DNA of 64,000 nucleotides from an uncultured Shimia sp. GTDB taxonomy: Bacteria; Pseudomonadota; Alphaproteobacteria; Rhodobacterales; Rhodobacteraceae. Of this stretch, positions 49,633 through 58,665 are shown in pieces. The position numbers and the translations under genes were made by a program. The notes under the pieces are model-generated. The model was not told the origin of the DNA, made no database searches, and saw only the letters and a list, made by a program, of their open reading frames with translations. Within the stretch, counting starts at the first letter, position 1, and every line of letters starts with the position of its first letter. The stretch covers positions 1-64,000 of the forward strand of contig CALCOY010000064.1 in the NCBI GenBank assembly GCA_937897325.1. Direction: 5' to 3'.

Positions 49633-50015
49633 GGCGTTGGAGATTCGCAGTGCTGCGGTAGCTTCGCAGAGGATCGAAAGCAGACATTGGTTTAGCGCGC
49701 AGCATTGGTAGAATTGGGCTCTGAACGGAGCAATGCCGGTGCGGCAATGCTCTTGCAACAGGCGGGTTCGAAGCGGCCATCGAGACTTCAGGCCAAGCCG
49801 TTGAAACCGCTATATGTTGCGCGAGGCGCAACCGTTGGCGGATCGAACGCCGTAGTTCGCACAGCTGGCGGCGAAACCTGACTGCGAGCCCAAAGCAGAA
49901 GTCTTCGAGTTCCGCTGCGTGCGCTCGCAGCACGAAAATCGCTGCAATCGCAAAGTTGCGATCGCTGCCATGCGGCGGAGAAACCGGCCATTCGAAATGC
50001 GCACAGCGCAGCTCG
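49633..50015. other. gene-poor interval with degenerate repeats
   Basis: No gene. The stretch is rich in CGCAGC/GCTGCG words and includes ACCGGCCATTCG at 49983-49994, identical to 7672-7683. It borders the IS66 relic. Confidence 0.45.
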
Positions 50016-50639
50016 TCAGGGCAATTTACAAGTTGACCCTTGGCGAGTGCGTTCGATGGGGCGAGATGGAAGGATAACCTGGCTGAACTGCTCGCAGCGT
50101 TTGCAGGAAAAACGCGGGCGGGTGATCTTGTTCACAACGAACCGGCCCGGCACATACTCCAGTTCTTCAGTCACATCCTCGCCAATCTGACGCAACGCGC
50201 CGCCGCATGTGCAGTGGTCCTTCGGCGGCGAGAACTCAATGTCGTTGCGCGGGATTTGATCCGGAAGCGGACGGCGCTTAGGTTTGTCCTTGGGCTGATC
50301 TGGAGGAAGCTTCATCTTGGCCGTCATTGCGGCCTCAGCCATCTCGCTCGCCTCAAGCGCCAACGTAAGCTATTTGGTCTGTTTCGAGGTCGAGCCGTAG
50401 CGCAAAGCTTTTTGTCCGGCGACCTGATGACGGAGCTTCTCAATGAGCATCGATTGAGCTTTGATCTCGGCCAAAAACTGGGTCGTGAACTCTTTGAGCT
50501 CCCTGTAATTCTCCGGCAATGTCATCGCTTCAAACGCCATGGCTAAAGCTTGCAACATTGGATTTGCGTAAGGAATCCTAGCCCGTGCGCAACGTTTGCC
50601 AAGTTCGCCCCGGAATGCGCCAGTCGATGCCTTCCACAA
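50016..50639 (-). pseudogene. IS66-family transposase (TnpC), broken N-terminal part
   Basis: Two frames carry the start of an IS66 TnpC. One has MTLPENYRELKEFTTQFLAEIKAQSMLIEKLRHQVAGQKALRYGSTS. The other has RRPLPDQIPRNDIEFSPPKDHCTCGG and then LEYVPGRFVVNKITRPRFSCKRCEQ, the zinc-finger-like region. They are separated by a frame change near 50365. The whole DDE catalytic domain, which should follow below 50016, is missing. It is an inactive relic. Confidence 0.85.
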
Positions 50640-50844
50640 GCATAGTCAGTAGAGCAGTTGTGAGAGACACTTTGCCTTCCTTGGTAGCTGGCCACACGAA
50701 CTTGCCGCGCTCCAGGCGTTTGGAGAACAGACACGCCCCTTGCACGTCCCACCAGACGATCTTGATCAGATCACCCCGGCAGCCTCGAAAGACAAACAGA
50801 TGCAAGAAACCAGCGGCGTATGGTGATGCCGAGATCTTGAAGGG
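50578..50844 (-). pseudogene. IS66 accessory protein TnpB (Orf2), truncated
   Basis: HLFVFRGCRGDLIKIVWWDVQGACLFSKRLERGKFVWPATKEGKVSLTTALLTMLVEGIDWR is the C-terminal two thirds of IS66 TnpB. The usual N-terminus (the part with DMRKGF) is not present; upstream sequence is unrelated. With the TnpC remnant it shows that an IS66 element once lay here in leftward orientation. Confidence 0.85.
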
Positions 50845-51298
50845 ATCAGACCGGGCGGTTCGAACGATTGTGAACCGGTGACAGAGACCGATTGGAACAT
50901 TGAGCTAACACGGTGCCGGCTTGAGGCAACTGCAAGGTCTTCCAATGCCGCGGCACAAAAGGCCACCCACTCGGAGCCGGGCCGACCCTTTGGCGGCGCG
51001 TCGCAGCCCGATATGACCGATGCCCCAAGGTGTTCCTCTCAGCCGTCGCTCTCGCTGCGCTCGTCATCTAATGGCTTTGAAACTAAATGAGGCCAGACCC
51101 TAGGGCGTATTCCTCAGCAAAGATGCCGCACAATCTAACCAATCAGATTGACAAAACACTCTTAGCTCAGGCAGCAGTCTGTCCCAAAAATCTCCGAGGA
51201 CGAACAATCAACATTAGCGACAGTTTCTTCTAATTCTTCTCACCATAGAGTAGACATAGCATACGTTGAAAGAACCACCTTCAAGGAGACTGCGTTTG
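50845..51298. other. gene-poor interval after the IS66 relic
   Basis: No supported gene. It includes GC-rich decayed DNA and then an AT-richer 150 bases that should hold the promoter of the gene at 51299. I did not find the outer inverted repeat of the IS66 element. Confidence 0.4.
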
Positions 51299-51757
51299 AT
51301 GACGGCCATCGCTATTTTCGTCTCTCTTTTGGGCCTTGCGTACCTTGCCGCCACTGATGCCAAACGGCGCAGCGTCTACAAGCAATCGCCAATCGCGTCT
51401 CGCGATTGGGTCATTGTTTCAAGGGCTGCGGTCTTTCTTCCAGGGGTGCTGTTTCTTGTTTCTGCGGACTGGTCTGGTTTTACAATCTGGGCCGGTTCAA
51501 TCACGACATTGGGATGGCTGATGGTCGCAGTATCGCCAAATGCATACGCGTCCGCTGTAGTCTCAATTTCAAGCTTGATAGAACCATATGCCGCGTCAAT
51601 CCAACGCCAAGCCATACAGCTGAATGCGCGTCTGCGCTCCCGACTTGCCGGTCAGCGGGTAGATGCGCGCGTAACAGCGCTTGAAGCCCGCGTAGACCTA
51701 CTGGAACGAAGGCTGTCTGCGGTCCAAGTCAGAGAAAGAGTTAACTCGGCAGAGTAG
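51299..51757 (+). CDS. hypothetical membrane protein with C-terminal coiled coil
   Basis: Protein of 152 residues. The first helix is AIAIFVSLLGLAYLAAT, a second is VIVSRAAVFLPGVLFLVSADW, and a third FTIWAGSITTLGWLMVAV. The C-terminus (VDARVTALEARVDLLERRLSAVQVRERV) has a heptad pattern of a coiled coil. AGGAG lies about ten bases before the ATG. It converges on the PepSY gene with a gap of two bases. No family is recognised. Confidence 0.6.
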   Translation: MTAIAIFVSLLGLAYLAATDAKRRSVYKQSPIASRDWVIVSRAAVFLPGVLFLVSADWSGFTIWAGSITTLGWLMVAVSPNAYASAVVSISSLIEPYAASIQRQAIQLNARLRSRLAGQRVDARVTALEARVDLLERRLSAVQVRERVNSAE

Positions 51758-51759
51758 TT

Positions 51760-53343
51760 TTATTCGGCCGGGGCCGCCGCTTCATGCGTATTCCTGCGCT
51801 GCTGCCGCGATCGTGCATGGGCAAGGCACGAAAACCCAAGTCCCGCACATAAGACATCCATCGCCAGGACGCTCCCAGCGCCGGCTTGCGCAGCTTCTGC
51901 CCAGGGTGTTCCGCCCATCTGTAGACGAACCAGTGGCAGCACCAGCAGTGACAGACCGAGGCATTGTATCATTCGAAACGCCAAACGCTCGACCGGAGTT
52001 TTGCGAGCAATGCGTTCCCAAAGGATGCAAGCAGTTAAAGCGCCCAGGAAAGAACACACTGTTAACGCTTCTTGTGCGTTTCCGAGCCCGCCGAGAAAGA
52101 ACCCATAAGCCGATGCGACAAGCGCCAATGGCAGTCCCCAGACGGTCATCATCATAGCACGTGCACCAGATTGCCATGCTGGATCATCAGACCGCCGTCG
52201 CAGCCACAGTTGAAGCCCAGAAACGATCGTATAGGTCATCGCAGCACCCAGCAACACCCAGACGATCTTGGACGGCAACCCTGCGAAATCGCCAAAGTGA
52301 AGCGGTGCCATCAGTTCAAGCAATGCATTGCCAAATGACGGCTGATCACCAATCGAAACAACCTGCTCGCGCAGAGCACCGGTGTTTCCGTCAAAGAGAA
52401 GTTGCGTGCGCAGGAGCTGTCTGTCCATCAAGACATGTCTGGTGACGATTTCAGAGTTGGCCAGACCCCAGTTATACGCGATGACAAGTTCGACAGGCGC
52501 ATTGGCCTCTTTCTCGGCCCGCTCAATGATCTGATCAAAATCGGCCATGTCTGACTGTTGTTCGATATGCGGCGGTGTTGCACGCAAAACGGCAGCAAGT
52601 GCAGCCTCCTGATCTCCATTGAATGCGGATATGGCACCGACAGGCAGTGCCAGCGACGTTGCAAAACTGTAAAATGTGCCTGTGATAGAGAGGATTACGG
52701 CAAAAGGCAGTGACCAGACGCCGACCAGATTGTGGCGATCCCGATAAGACACCAAACGGTTGCCGGGGCGGCCGCCGACAAAGATTTCCCTGATGATATG
52801 CCGGTGGATCAAGACACCAGTCACCGCCATCACAAGCATTGCCATTCCGGCAATTCCAGTCAGATAAAGCCCCAAGGCGCCGGGTACATGCAGCCGCACG
52901 TGCATCTCCCGCCAGAACTGAGCGAGAAAATGGTGAGGCTGCTGAAACTCAATGTCCTCGGCGCGACCGGCTTGTGCGGAAAGCAGATGCCCTGTCGTGG
53001 AGTTCACTTCGAACACACGATAGAACTCCTCATGACCGCCTTCTTGCGTCTCAATATGTCCGTGAAACATCAGTCGGGCCGACGCCGGGCCAGACCCTGT
53101 CACAATCAATTCCTCTCTCAGGGGCTGTGGCACCTGCGCTGCATAGTGTTCGAGGACGTCGCCGAACCCATCCTTGAACGGCGTTTCGATCTCTGCCTTC
53201 CCGCCGGACCAATAGGCGATTTCGTCTTCGAGCACGACGACAGTTCCGGTCAGCATGACGACATAGAGCAGAATGGCCAGAACAGTTGCGGACCATCCGT
53301 GAACAGATATGAGACGCTTTTTTGCCGGGGCTGCGAGTGGCAT
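51760..53343 (-). CDS. PepSY-associated transmembrane protein (PiuB/iron-uptake type)
   Basis: Membrane protein of 527 residues of the PepSY_TM family, inner-membrane proteins linked to TonB-dependent iron uptake and possibly ferric-siderophore reduction. LISVHGWSATVLAILLYVVMLTGTVVVLEDEIAYW is the conserved first helix. HVRLHVPGALGLYLTGIAGMAMLVMAVTGVLIHR and DRHNLVGVWSLPFAVILSITGTFYSF follow, with several histidines that could bind haem. It is the last gene of the fecI-fecR-receptor series and lies 12 bases after the small membrane gene. Confidence 0.9.
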   Translation of the reverse strand: MPLAAPAKKRLISVHGWSATVLAILLYVVMLTGTVVVLEDEIAYWSGGKAEIETPFKDGFGDVLEHYAAQVPQPLREELIVTGSGPASARLMFHGHIETQEGGHEEFYRVFEVNSTTGHLLSAQAGRAEDIEFQQPHHFLAQFWREMHVRLHVPGALGLYLTGIAGMAMLVMAVTGVLIHRHIIREIFVGGRPGNRLVSYRDRHNLVGVWSLPFAVILSITGTFYSFATSLALPVGAISAFNGDQEAALAAVLRATPPHIEQQSDMADFDQIIERAEKEANAPVELVIAYNWGLANSEIVTRHVLMDRQLLRTQLLFDGNTGALREQVVSIGDQPSFGNALLELMAPLHFGDFAGLPSKIVWVLLGAAMTYTIVSGLQLWLRRRSDDPAWQSGARAMMMTVWGLPLALVASAYGFFLGGLGNAQEALTVCSFLGALTACILWERIARKTPVERLAFRMIQCLGLSLLVLPLVRLQMGGTPWAEAAQAGAGSVLAMDVLCAGLGFSCLAHARSRQQRRNTHEAAAPAE

Positions 53344-53355
53344 GTCGAACCTTGT

Positions 53356-53694
53356 TTACAAGAGTGCCGCCATAACGACGAGGAGGCAGAGGAAGATCAG
53401 CCCGGTGTATACAGCCAGGCAGGTCGCCAGCTTTTCCGTGGTGACAGGCCAGACAATCGCGGCCGTCCATGTCACCGGTAGAATGATCGTCGGGACAATG
53501 AGATGATTCACACCTCCGGCACCTTCTGGCAGCACATGCGGTAGGGCGGCGAGCGACAGAATAGACACGACAAAGGCAAGAGGGCCGACCAGTATCCACC
53601 TCCAGACGTATGCGCGACCGTCAATACGCTCTGTCACGTCGATCCAAGATCGCTTTGCAACAGCGGCCCAGCTCTGAAAGTCAGCCTGTGTCAT
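53356..53694 (-). CDS. small membrane protein between TonB receptor and PepSY genes
   Basis: Protein of 112 residues with three helices (WILVGPLAFVVSILSLAALPHV; LIVPTIILPVTWTAAIVW; LAVYTGLIFLCLLVVMAAL). GGAAG lies about seven bases before the ATG. Its place between a TonB receptor and a PepSY protein is typical of small DUF3649/DUF3325-like iron-uptake membrane proteins, but I cannot confirm the family. Probably co-transcribed with PepSY. Confidence 0.65.
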   Translation of the reverse strand: MTQADFQSWAAVAKRSWIDVTERIDGRAYVWRWILVGPLAFVVSILSLAALPHVLPEGAGGVNHLIVPTIILPVTWTAAIVWPVTTEKLATCLAVYTGLIFLCLLVVMAALL

Positions 53695-53840
53695 CAAGGC
53701 TTCCCACTCAGCTTTGCCGCCGTAACACACGATCCACAAAACATGCTCTCAACACGCATCGGTCGGTTGAAGCATTGTTGGTTCCGAAAGGTGATCACCG
53801 TTCTTTGAAAGTACAATTTGCGCCCTCAAAACACATGTGA

Positions 53841-56219
53841 TCAGAAGGTCCGTTGTGCAAAAACGCCGATTGCCCTGCGATCGCCAACGCTGAAGCGCGC
53901 TGGCCCGCCGAGGCGCGGACCACTGCTGAAAACCTTGTACTTTTCATCGAACAGATTGCGCGCGTATGCACCGATCAGCCAGTCGTCTCTTTGATATGTC
54001 AGGTTCAGATCCACCAGCCATCGGCTGTCAATCGGAAGCATATTGTCGGCATCACTGAACGCATTGTCGCGGTAGGACGCCGTCATACCAAGCTTCACAC
54101 CACTGTCCCAAGTATAGCTGCCGCCAAACGCCGCGGTGACCTCTGGCGCGTCCGGAAACACGTTGCCCCTCAGATTTGCACCGGAATCCAGCGGAAAATC
54201 GTCAAAACGAGTATTCGCATACGCCACAGACCCAAAAAGAGACAGCCTCTCAGTGGGTTCGCCCGAGACAGAAACCTCGCCACCCCAAACACGCGACTCG
54301 CCCGCATTCACGGTTTCAAAAAACGTGTCCGTCGTGCCCGGCGTAGTCACCTCGCGTTCAATCTGCTGATCTCGCCAAGACGTGTAGAAAATGTTGGCCG
54401 CAACTCGCAGGCGCTCCTCGTAAAACTTTCCGCGATAGGCAAGCTCATAGTTGGTCGTGTATTCGGGATCAAACTCGGTAAAGCGCGAAAATCCGGCCAC
54501 AAGGCCGCCAAGGTTCACGCCCCCAGACCGGTAGCCCGCCTGTACGGTGAACGAAACCGACTGATCGTCGTTGAAGTCGTATGTAACACCAGCTTTTGGA
54601 AGAAATGCCTCAAACGATGTTGTCGTTGCGTTATCGGCATCTTGAAAAGGCGGCGGAAGCAGGCTGGAAAACCGCGTCGCCGAGCCAAAATCAAGATCCT
54701 CACGATCATAGCGTGCACCAAGCGTAAAGCTTAGGCCCTCGGCAATTTCATCTACGCGAATATCGACCTCACCGAAGATTGCAAAATTCTCGGTCTCCAC
54801 TGTGTTGACGTTGTCTTGAGTAATGGAGAACCCATTCGGTATTCCGACTGTTGCCAGGCCAAGATCAACCCGCGTTTGCGTGAGTCTCGACTCATCTATC
54901 TGGGTATAAAACAGACCAACAACACCGGAAACTCGACCAGATGAGAACTTGAGCCGCAAGTCCTGCTCGAACACATCGCTTTGTTCACGGTCATCGCGTT
55001 GCGCGAGGTCTGCAACACGGTCATCCAGATCAATGATACCGATCCGATCCAGTGTGTAGAAATTCGTCTCGGATTCCAGTTGCAGTGTATCCGAAACGTC
55101 CCATGTCATTCGAAGTCCGGTGTTGCGATGCGTTGTGTCGTCAGTATCATTGAAAGTCTGCCGGACAGAAAAGTCATCAGGAATCTCATCACCGTCAAAC
55201 TGCGCCCGCCCCCGAAAGTTCTCTGTGTAGCTGTGGGACAGAACGGCATCGAAATTGTCGGCGGGCGCCCATCTCAGCTTGGCGCGGTATGTTTCATTTT
55301 CGCGATTATCCGCATCATTGCCCAAAAAAGCGTTGTTGATGAAACCATCGGAGCTGAGGATCTCCGCCGCAAATCGAAACGCCAGCCTGTCTTCGATCAA
55401 GGGTGTGTTGGCCATGAGGGCAAACCCTTGCGTGGATTGTGTACCAACCTCCGTGCGCAGCTTAAACTCGGGAAATAACTCAGGATCCTTTGACCGGACG
55501 ATAACCGCCCCGGCCAAGGCGTTACGCCCCTGTTGAGTGGATTGCGGGCCCCGCAAAACCTCAACCTGCTCAAGATCCCAAGTGGAAAACGGGCCCTCGA
55601 AAAGTCCGAAACTGGGTAGGGCAACGCCATCGACCTGTGTCGAAACTGTCAAGCCCGATCCAGCCCCACCGACTCCGAATTGACTGATACCCCGGATAGA
55701 AAATCCGCCATCATCGTTCAGCACAGACACACCAGGCGTACGTTCAATAGCTTCAGTGATGTCGATATCCCCACTTGCTTCGAGTTCTTCACCCCGAATG
55801 ACGGCAGCTGATGTGGCGCTGTCCTGGAGTGGCCGATCCAACAATTCTCCGCGTAGGATAAGCGTACCCAGATCAAAGGGGGCTTCTGTTGCATCTTGCG
55901 AAACGAAGTTCATCTGGGCGTCGTCCGACACAACAAGGCTTTCATCCGGCAACTCGCGGACGGACAGGCGCGTTCCGGCAATCATGCGCTCCAACGCCTG
56001 CCGTGGCGACATTGGGCCCGTCACAGTCACGCTTTGGACATCTGCCAAGAGATCGCGGCGCACCATAATCGGCGTACCTGTTTCTGCACTCAGTTCACTA
56101 AGCGCCTCTAGAAGCGGCTGAGCTGGCACGTCTATTGCTAGCTGGTCTTGGGCCCATGCCCCGGAGGAGAGCATGATTAGGATAGCTCCCAGGGCGGTTG
56201 TTTTGCGCAGCTGTTCCAT
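53841..56219 (-). CDS. TonB-dependent receptor with STN signalling domain (FecA-like)
   Basis: Outer-membrane receptor of 792 residues. The signal peptide ends near GAWAQD. Residues about 25-105 form a secretin/TonB N-terminal (STN) domain (AIDVPAQPLLEALSELSAETGTPIMV; LLADVQSVTVTGPMSPRQALERMIAGTRL), which contacts the FecR-type regulator. The plug has LEQVEVLRGPQSTQQGRNALAGAVIV, and the barrel ends in AIGVFAQRTF. With fecR and fecI-like genes upstream it forms a cell-surface signalling system. The ligand is unknown, presumably a ferric siderophore or haem-like molecule. Confidence 0.93.
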   Translation of the reverse strand: MEQLRKTTALGAILIMLSSGAWAQDQLAIDVPAQPLLEALSELSAETGTPIMVRRDLLADVQSVTVTGPMSPRQALERMIAGTRLSVRELPDESLVVSDDAQMNFVSQDATEAPFDLGTLILRGELLDRPLQDSATSAAVIRGEELEASGDIDITEAIERTPGVSVLNDDGGFSIRGISQFGVGGAGSGLTVSTQVDGVALPSFGLFEGPFSTWDLEQVEVLRGPQSTQQGRNALAGAVIVRSKDPELFPEFKLRTEVGTQSTQGFALMANTPLIEDRLAFRFAAEILSSDGFINNAFLGNDADNRENETYRAKLRWAPADNFDAVLSHSYTENFRGRAQFDGDEIPDDFSVRQTFNDTDDTTHRNTGLRMTWDVSDTLQLESETNFYTLDRIGIIDLDDRVADLAQRDDREQSDVFEQDLRLKFSSGRVSGVVGLFYTQIDESRLTQTRVDLGLATVGIPNGFSITQDNVNTVETENFAIFGEVDIRVDEIAEGLSFTLGARYDREDLDFGSATRFSSLLPPPFQDADNATTTSFEAFLPKAGVTYDFNDDQSVSFTVQAGYRSGGVNLGGLVAGFSRFTEFDPEYTTNYELAYRGKFYEERLRVAANIFYTSWRDQQIEREVTTPGTTDTFFETVNAGESRVWGGEVSVSGEPTERLSLFGSVAYANTRFDDFPLDSGANLRGNVFPDAPEVTAAFGGSYTWDSGVKLGMTASYRDNAFSDADNMLPIDSRWLVDLNLTYQRDDWLIGAYARNLFDEKYKVFSSGPRLGGPARFSVGDRRAIGVFAQRTF

Positions 56220-56244
56220 TCCGATTGTCCCGTCGTGTGCTTTT

Positions 56245-56277
56245 GGGTTTTGAACCCTTCATTTGTTTAACGAAGGG
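56245..56277 (-). promoter_or_regulatory. overlapping alternative hairpins between fecR-like and receptor genes
   Basis: GGGTT-TTG-AACCC (56245-56257) and CCCTTC-N11-GAAGGG (56255-56277) share bases and cannot both form. They lie 25-58 bases before the receptor start codon. They could be a weak terminator or attenuator that adjusts receptor expression relative to the regulators. Confidence 0.35.
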
Positions 56278-56311
56278 GGGTCCGAATTTTGCTGCAAAAA
56301 GCTGAACTTTC

Positions 56312-57220
56312 TTAGGGCCGGATCAGCACACCCAACGGCGAAACGGCAATAACGTCGGCATCCACAGTCGCTGCGAGCGTGCGCAGGGCATCAATTGGTC
56401 TGGACAGGTCCAGCCGTCCGGAGACAACTGTCTGTGAGAGATCATCTGTCAGAACGATCACCGGACCAGGGATACGACGGTCAATGATTGCTGCGACCTC
56501 GCTCACCGTCAGTTGGTCAGTAAACAACAGATCGTCGCGCCACGAAGCAATCGCATCGCCTTCGACAAGTTCAGGCTGCTGGTCGATGATATCGGTCCAG
56601 CCAATACGGTGGCCCGCTGGAACCTCAATTGAGGCATGGGCTACTCTCACCCTGACAGCGCCGCTTGCGACAGAGACGTGGGTTTTCATGCCGTGCCGCG
56701 ATACTTCGAAGGCTGTCCCGAGTGTTTCCACAGTTGCATCGCCAACCCTCACGACAAAGCTGCGCTGACTGGTGTCCACTTCGAAGTAGCCCGCACCTGT
56801 CAGCAGGGTCACGGATCGTGAAACGGTGTCCGTTTCATCCATGATTGCCGAGGCTGCGTCCAGGATGACGATATCACCGGATGCGATCACAACCTCCTCG
56901 ACGCTGCGACCGCTCTGAAAATCAGCTATCATGGCGAGTTTCGCTGGCTGCCAAAAGAGTGCCATGGTCAGAAGACTGCCGCCGAGGAGGGCGAATGTGT
57001 ACCGCTTGTTCCGATCTCGCCGCAAGCTTGTTTCGGCTTTGCCAAGAGCGCGGAGAGTGCGATCATATGTCTTCCGCTCTGGTTCGCCGCGTTTCAGAAA
57101 GGCTTCCAGATCCTTCCGAGCCGCCGCGTCGTCAGGGCTTTCGTCCAGCCGTCTTATGATCCGTACGGCTTCGCGCGTCCGGTCTATTTCTTGGTGGTTT
57201 GGCTCATCGGATTTTGACAT
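56312..57220 (-). CDS. FecR-family anti-sigma/sigma regulator
   Basis: Inner-membrane regulator of 302 residues. The cytoplasmic N-terminal part (RIIRRLDESPDDAAARKDLEAFLKRGEPERKTYDRTLRAL) is followed by one helix at about residues 74-92 (TFALLGGSLLTMALFW). A periplasmic FecR domain comes next (FQSGRSVEEVVIASGDIVILDAASAI; GAGYFEVDTSQRSFVVRVGDATVETLGTAFEVSR) and a C-terminal STN-like part (IDALRTLAATVDADVIAVSPLGVLI). It passes the receptor's signal to the sigma factor. The gene lies between the two partners. Confidence 0.92.
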   Translation of the reverse strand: MSKSDEPNHQEIDRTREAVRIIRRLDESPDDAAARKDLEAFLKRGEPERKTYDRTLRALGKAETSLRRDRNKRYTFALLGGSLLTMALFWQPAKLAMIADFQSGRSVEEVVIASGDIVILDAASAIMDETDTVSRSVTLLTGAGYFEVDTSQRSFVVRVGDATVETLGTAFEVSRHGMKTHVSVASGAVRVRVAHASIEVPAGHRIGWTDIIDQQPELVEGDAIASWRDDLLFTDQLTVSEVAAIIDRRIPGPVIVLTDDLSQTVVSGRLDLSRPIDALRTLAATVDADVIAVSPLGVLIRP

Positions 57221-57293
57221 GGCTACTGCTACGATCTTTGGTGAGGCTTCTACTCACATAACGAAACAGACCTTTCGATTTGCTGCAAAAACC

Positions 57294-57791
57294 TCATGTC
57301 AAAGCGATGGAAATCTCCACCATCGCATTTTCGACAAGCGTGCGTGCGCGGGAGAGTGACAGATCAATCCGCTTGCCAATCTGGGCGTAGGTCAAGCCGT
57401 CCACGAACCTCAACCGAAATGCGCGTAGCGTTCGGGGGGGCAGTCTGTGCAGCGCTTCGACAACGCGCCGAAGTTCATCTTTTGCAATAACCGCACGTTC
57501 GCTACATGGTACCTCGCCACGAAGGGCCGCCAGGTCCGGCAGTGACGAGAACTCGCGGTGCCGCGCGCGCCGCCAGTCAAGGGCCAGATTCCTGACAATG
57601 GACTTAAACACAGGCGCGGCGTCATCTGCTGAATAGTCGTGCTTGCTCCAACGCAACCAGCTTTCTTGCACGAGTTCCTCCGCGACCGCATGGCTGTCTA
57701 CAATTCGAACAGCCAGCGCGATCAGCGCGTGCCGCTCATCGACATAGGTCCTGAGCCCTGGTTCACATGGCCGCGCGGTCATCATTCTCAT
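57294..57791 (-). CDS. FecI-like ECF sigma factor
   Basis: ECF sigma factor of about 165 residues. Region 2 is LVQESWLRWSKHDYSADDAAPVFKSIVRNLALDWRRARHRE and region 4 is LHRLPPRTLRAFRLRFVDGLTYAQIGKRIDLSLSRARTLVENAM. The start is uncertain: ATGs at 57791, 57785 and 57782 are close together and none has a clear ribosome binding site, while the frame is open to 57962. It is the first gene of the series sigma, FecR, receptor, small membrane protein, PepSY, and should direct its transcription. Confidence 0.88.
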   Translation of the reverse strand: MRMMTARPCEPGLRTYVDERHALIALAVRIVDSHAVAEELVQESWLRWSKHDYSADDAAPVFKSIVRNLALDWRRARHREFSSLPDLAALRGEVPCSERAVIAKDELRRVVEALHRLPPRTLRAFRLRFVDGLTYAQIGKRIDLSLSRARTLVENAMVEISIALT

Positions 57792-58665
57792 CCAGTCAAA
57801 GTAAAAGAACTGGCTTGCACTGGCAGCGCTGGCTTCATAACAAACTACATCGATTGGATGAAGATTCAAAGATGCCGGGGCTTCGCACCGTGCCACGTAG
57901 GGCGGTCGCTCCAACGTATGCACAAAGCTAAGACAGTCTAACTTGTTTCGCCATCCAATCAAATGGCAGCATTCAATAACGGGCAGTCCTTCATGGTAGC
58001 TGCAGCGAATTGGTGTTTTGTACTGCGCCTCGTTGGTCTGATCCGATTGCAGCGAAGTTCGGTATAGTTTTGGGTCATATCGGCGCCATTAACGACTGCT
58101 TCGGTGACATGAGCTGCATCGCAAAAGCAGGTGCGCTGCGGCTGCGAACCGATGCTGCGTAAGCGAAGGCTCGAAGTCCAATGTCTGGTTGGTCCCGCAC
58201 CTTACCTGTTGCAGGGCGTTCTTGCAAATGGCATTGATTGCCCGGTCGGGACTTTCGTCGGTCTCGCGGCGAAGGCGTTAAGAGAGCCCAACCTGTACAT
58301 TCGATTTTCTCGCTGCGCGCGCACGAAGCGAACAACTCGCTGCACCTGCTCTGTTAAAGATGCGGCTTTGCGGCAGAGAAAACAGCCATTCGTTCGCGAT
58401 GCGGAGAGCAACGAGCAGGAGGCGAAGAAATCTGTTCCTCCCGCGGCCGAAAAACACTGCTAAAGTGGTCTTGCGCTTTCTTGTTGCTCAATTTTGCGAT
58501 TTTGCAACAAGGTTTTGACACACTGCATCTTGGGACTGACAAGTCGGCTCGAAGCAGTTCAATCTATGAAGGACTGTGATTACAGCAGCTTGCGCAACTT
58601 CACTCTGCCGCAGAGTGTTGTGTTTTCGGACGTTTATGCGCTTGTGTTCTTCATCGCCGCGGCTA
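57792..58665. other. gene-poor interval with an inverted repeat
   Basis: No supported gene in about 870 bases. Frames such as 58131-58463 are Arg- and Cys-rich and look non-coding. Words like GCGGC/GCAGC and ACAGCCATTCG near 58382 resemble the other degenerate intervals. CTTGTTGC (58480-58487) and GCAACAAG (58504-58511) form a perfect 8-bp inverted repeat around a 16-base AT-rich loop, perhaps a small RNA structure or operator. Confidence 0.45.

Noticed and set aside
29672-51105. shared 12-mer CCCTAGGGTCTG (inverted) at 29672 and 51094
   Set aside because: In 64 kb many 12-mer pairs are expected by chance and flanking bases do not match.
58131-58463. 110-codon frame on + strand
   Set aside because: Cys/Arg/Lys-rich, no start signal, no family resemblance; lies in repeat-like gene-poor DNA.
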